A DNA stretch of 64,000 nt from CAZIAK01 sp964537035. Lineage in GTDB: Bacteria > Planctomycetota > B15-G4. The translations under genes were made by a program, and so were the position numbers. The stretch is from NCBI GenBank assembly GCA_964537035.1, contig CAZIAK010000023.1, forward strand, positions 14,762 to 78,761, given 5' to 3'. Below the pieces are notes generated by a model. The model was not told where the DNA came from, did not search any database, and worked only from the letters and a program-made list of their open reading frames with translations. How positions within the stretch are numbered: the first letter of the stretch is position 1; every line of letters begins with the position of its first letter. Positions 61,535 through 64,000 of the stretch are shown here, piece after piece.

Positions 61535-61709
61535 CACGGTTCCTCGGTGCTGGGCGGGGCAGGACGCCCGCCACCATAGCGATCCCATGTGACGCAACAG
61601 CGGCCAGGTTTGGGGGATGCGGCTCCTACCCTGGCCAGCGCGATCGTCTGATCTCGGATAGCCTGGGGGACACAGATTCTCCCGTTCGCCGCCCTCCCCG
61701 AGCGTTTCC

Positions 61710-64000
61710 GTGGCCCGCATCCCGCTCCTGTTCGTCGTGCTCGCTTGCGTCCTGACCTCCAGCGCCCAGGCCATTGACCTCACCGTCGATCGCCAGCTGC
61801 GGGTAGAGAAGCAGCTGAGAGAGGGCTTCACCGTCGATCTCAGCGGGCCACCAGGCGCTCGGGCCAAGCTCATCGTCGACCTGGTGGGAGGGCCGTCCCT
61901 GCTGCTCGGGCAGCTCGTGGACATCGGGCTCTCGCCGCTCACCACAGTGGTGGCCCTGGGGCCCATCCCCGAGAGCGGTCTGCTCAGCGTGTCGGTGTCC
62001 TTGCCAGAGGATCTGCAGCTCGTCGACCAGACCCTCTACGCCCTCGCGTGCGTGGACAACGGCCAGGGCTACGACCTGTCTGACACGCTCAAGGTGGTGG
62101 TGGTCGAGCGGGACACCCAGCTGGCGGGCATGGTGCTCGGCGCGTTCCCCGGCTTCGATTACGTGCGCGCCTTCAACGAGACCCTGCCGCTGACCGTGGC
62201 CGTCGACCCGACGCACCACCCCCTCGCTGCTGGTCGCACCGCCGACGTCTACGTGGTCGCGTCGAAGACCGCAGCCCAGTGGGACGCCGACCCGAGCCTG
62301 GTCGACCTGAGCGGTGACGGCGCCGAGACGGTCGTCTTCGGCGAGACCCTGGCCCAGAACATCGTCACCGTCGACGGCGGCACGTTGTCCGGCGACGCTG
62401 GCTCTGGCCTGGGCGTGGGCTACGACATCGTGGTCGACTTCGGCCAGGACGGGCAGCTCGACCCGGACGACCTCATCGACGGCTACGGTGACGAGGCGGG
62501 GCTCTACATCTGTCACGATACGACCCTGCCCGGGCCGTACCAGGTCACCGAGTCGATCTACACCGGCGGCGGTTGGCTGGGCCAAGACCTGTATTACCCC
62601 ACCCAGATCGCGTCACTCGGGCAGCTGCCCGTGATCATCATCAGCCACGGCAACGGCCACGACTACCAGTGGTATGACCACATCGGCAACCACATGGCGA
62701 GCTACGGCTTCATCGTCATGAGCCACCAGAACAACACAGGGCCAGGCATCGAGACCGCCAGCACCACGACCCTGACCAACACCGACTACCTGCTCGGCAA
62801 TCTCGACATCATCGAGGGGGGCGCGCTGCAAGGTCACGTGGACGCGACCAACATCCAATGGATCGGACACAGCCGCGGCGGCGAAGGCGTGGCCCGTGCG
62901 TACGACCGCATCTACGACGGCAACTGGGTGCCGGTGCACTACACCATCGAGAGCATCAAGCTCGTCTCGAGCATGGCGCCCACGGACTTTCTGGGCACGA
63001 AGAAGGCCACGCCCCACGACGTGCCCTACCACCTCTGGGTGGGAGCCGCCGACGCCGACGTGACCGGCTGCGCCAACAACGACATCGCTCAGAGCTACCA
63101 CCTGCTCGGTCGCGCCGAAGATCGCAAGCAGTCGATCACCCTCTACGGCGCGGGCCACGGCGTCTTCCACGCGGGCTCCGGGGGCAACTTCGCCAAGGGT
63201 CCCTGCAAGATCTTCAACGTGGTGACCCACGCGATCATGCGCGGCTACATGCTGCCCCTGTTCCTGGCTCACGCCAAGGACAACATCCCCGCCCGAGACT
63301 TCCTCTGGCGGCAGTACGAAGACTTTCATCCCCTGGGCGCGCCGGTCGCCAACCCCTGCGTGATCGTCAACCTGCAGTACCGCCAGGGGGACGCCGAAGG
63401 GCGCTACGTCATCGACGACTTTCAGAGCCAGCCCGCGACAACCGTGGCGAGCACGGGTGAGGATGTCGCGTTCACCGTCGACAACGTGCTCGAGGGCCGG
63501 CTCGACGATGGCGACGCCAACTTCGTCGGCGGTATGGGCCCCTTCAATGGCTTCACCGAAGCCAAGGCCAGCGACTCGTCAAGCGGTCTGGTCTTCGACT
63601 TCTCCGGCGGCGTCGATCAGTCGATCACGTTCACTCTGGCACAAGCCGCGCGCAACGCCCGGGTCTGGAAGGTGCTGACCTTCCGCGCCTGCCAGCTCAC
63701 CCGTCAGATGCTGACCGTCGCCGACCTCGAAGACGTCACCTTCAACGTGACCGTCACCGACCACATGGGCCGCCAGAGCACGGTGGGCATCGCCACCTTC
63801 GGCGACGGCATCGAAGAGCCCTACCAGCGCACCAAGTGCGGCAGCGTGGGCGCAGGCTGGGGCAACGAGTTCGAGACCATCCGCCTGCCCTTGCACGAGT
63901 TCGAGGCCGATGGCGCGAACATCGATCTCTCCAACCTCGCCACAGTGCGCTTCGACTTCGGCCCGGGGGCCGGCAGCAGCCAGGGCAGCCTGGGCTTGGA
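61710..64000 (+). CDS. Secreted alpha/beta-hydrolase, 3' end beyond the window
   Basis: The frame is open from GTG 61710 to the window edge (763 codons). A signal peptide (RIPLLFVVLACVLTSSAQA) is followed by a beta-rich N-terminal region and an alpha/beta-hydrolase domain: VIIISHGNGHDYQWYD (oxyanion region) and WIGHSRGGEG with the nucleophile Ser388. A later LYGAGHGVFH could supply the catalytic His. The pattern resembles secreted cutinase/dienelactone-hydrolase-type esterases. The C-terminal part present looks like a beta-sandwich carbohydrate-binding domain. A TAGCCT box lies at 61659-61664. Confidence 0.75.
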   Translation, partial: MARIPLLFVVLACVLTSSAQAIDLTVDRQLRVEKQLREGFTVDLSGPPGARAKLIVDLVGGPSLLLGQLVDIGLSPLTTVVALGPIPESGLLSVSVSLPEDLQLVDQTLYALACVDNGQGYDLSDTLKVVVVERDTQLAGMVLGAFPGFDYVRAFNETLPLTVAVDPTHHPLAAGRTADVYVVASKTAAQWDADPSLVDLSGDGAETVVFGETLAQNIVTVDGGTLSGDAGSGLGVGYDIVVDFGQDGQLDPDDLIDGYGDEAGLYICHDTTLPGPYQVTESIYTGGGWLGQDLYYPTQIASLGQLPVIIISHGNGHDYQWYDHIGNHMASYGFIVMSHQNNTGPGIETASTTTLTNTDYLLGNLDIIEGGALQGHVDATNIQWIGHSRGGEGVARAYDRIYDGNWVPVHYTIESIKLVSSMAPTDFLGTKKATPHDVPYHLWVGAADADVTGCANNDIAQSYHLLGRAEDRKQSITLYGAGHGVFHAGSGGNFAKGPCKIFNVVTHAIMRGYMLPLFLAHAKDNIPARDFLWRQYEDFHPLGAPVANPCVIVNLQYRQGDAEGRYVIDDFQSQPATTVASTGEDVAFTVDNVLEGRLDDGDANFVGGMGPFNGFTEAKASDSSSGLVFDFSGGVDQSITFTLAQAARNARVWKVLTFRACQLTRQMLTVADLEDVTFNVTVTDHMGRQSTVGIATFGDGIEEPYQRTKCGSVGAGWGNEFETIRLPLHEFEADGANIDLSNLATVRFDFGPGAGSSQGSLGL

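Overview
The window is about 64 kb of GC-rich bacterial DNA with roughly 45 protein genes, no rRNA or tRNA that I can see, and three 100-N assembly gaps (22824-22923, 43170-43269, 46341-46440), so it is a scaffold, probably from a metagenome. The gene repertoire points to Planctomycetota: several ECF-type sigma factors with unusual partners, a Ser/Thr kinase fused to a formylglycine-enzyme-like domain, two sulfatase-fold enzymes, many large secreted proteins (FG-GAP, SBBP, beta-helix, carboxypeptidase-regulatory repeats) and a recurring secreted module of about 115 residues built around GGVLVPSPD. I infer the phylum from family content only; there is no marker gene here.

Layout. 1-4 kb (minus): two sigma-like operons; the second has a sigma/helical-repeat fusion followed by a secreted module protein. 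4.3-6.4 kb (minus): glycogen phosphorylase. 6.5-11.6 kb (plus): an apparently dead M14 peptidase paralogue, an intact M14 carboxypeptidase, truB and a small membrane protein. 11.6-18.4 kb: sulfatase-like enzyme, metallo-beta-lactamase-fold hydrolase, module protein plus classical sulfatase, and a secreted unknown. 18.5-21.4 kb: an AAA/DUF4143-type ATPase with an AT-rich twin-palindrome promoter, sitting between an exonuclease locus and a decayed partial copy of that locus. 21.5-25.0 kb (minus): tandem D-Ala-D-Ala-ligase fusion and a TauE/SafE permease. 25.4-32.7 kb: SGNH hydrolase, deacetylase, secreted trypsin-like protease, GT87 glycosyltransferase and two overlapping kinase-fold genes. 32.8-37.2 kb (minus): SBBP protein and a galactose-oxidase-like enzyme with an in-frame amber codon. 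37.4-39.0 kb (minus): HAD phosphatase, a peroxiredoxin with UGA at the catalytic Cys position, and a DUF4863-like protein. 39.2-40.5 kb: kinase-fold protein plus methyltransferase. 40.6-42.6 kb: a third sigma-like operon in which the two halves fused at 2.4-3.9 kb are separate genes. 42.7-48.8 kb: PQQ sugar dehydrogenase, beta-helix/HEAT protein, repeat protein and a small lipoprotein. 48.9-52.0 kb (minus): kinase/FGE fusion followed by an ECF sigma factor. 52.4-64 kb: FG-GAP protein, MBL-fold protein, methyltransferase, membrane protein, a 1001-residue repeat protein and a partial secreted alpha/beta hydrolase.

Common themes. Stop/start overlaps (ATGA, GTGA, TTGA) link many gene pairs, implying translational coupling. 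Many starts are preceded by a TANNNT hexamer in otherwise GC-rich DNA, in five cases only 6-8 nt from the start codon, as expected for leaderless mRNAs. The most unusual signals are (1) a roughly 100-bp hairpin element present twice, with a conserved 47-nt loop and co-varying stems, both times between convergent genes; (2) a candidate selenocysteine peroxiredoxin with a SECIS-like hairpin; (3) the paralogous sigma/helical-repeat/secreted-protein operons; and (4) the GGVLVPSPD module, found at the C-terminus, at the N-terminus or as a half-domain.
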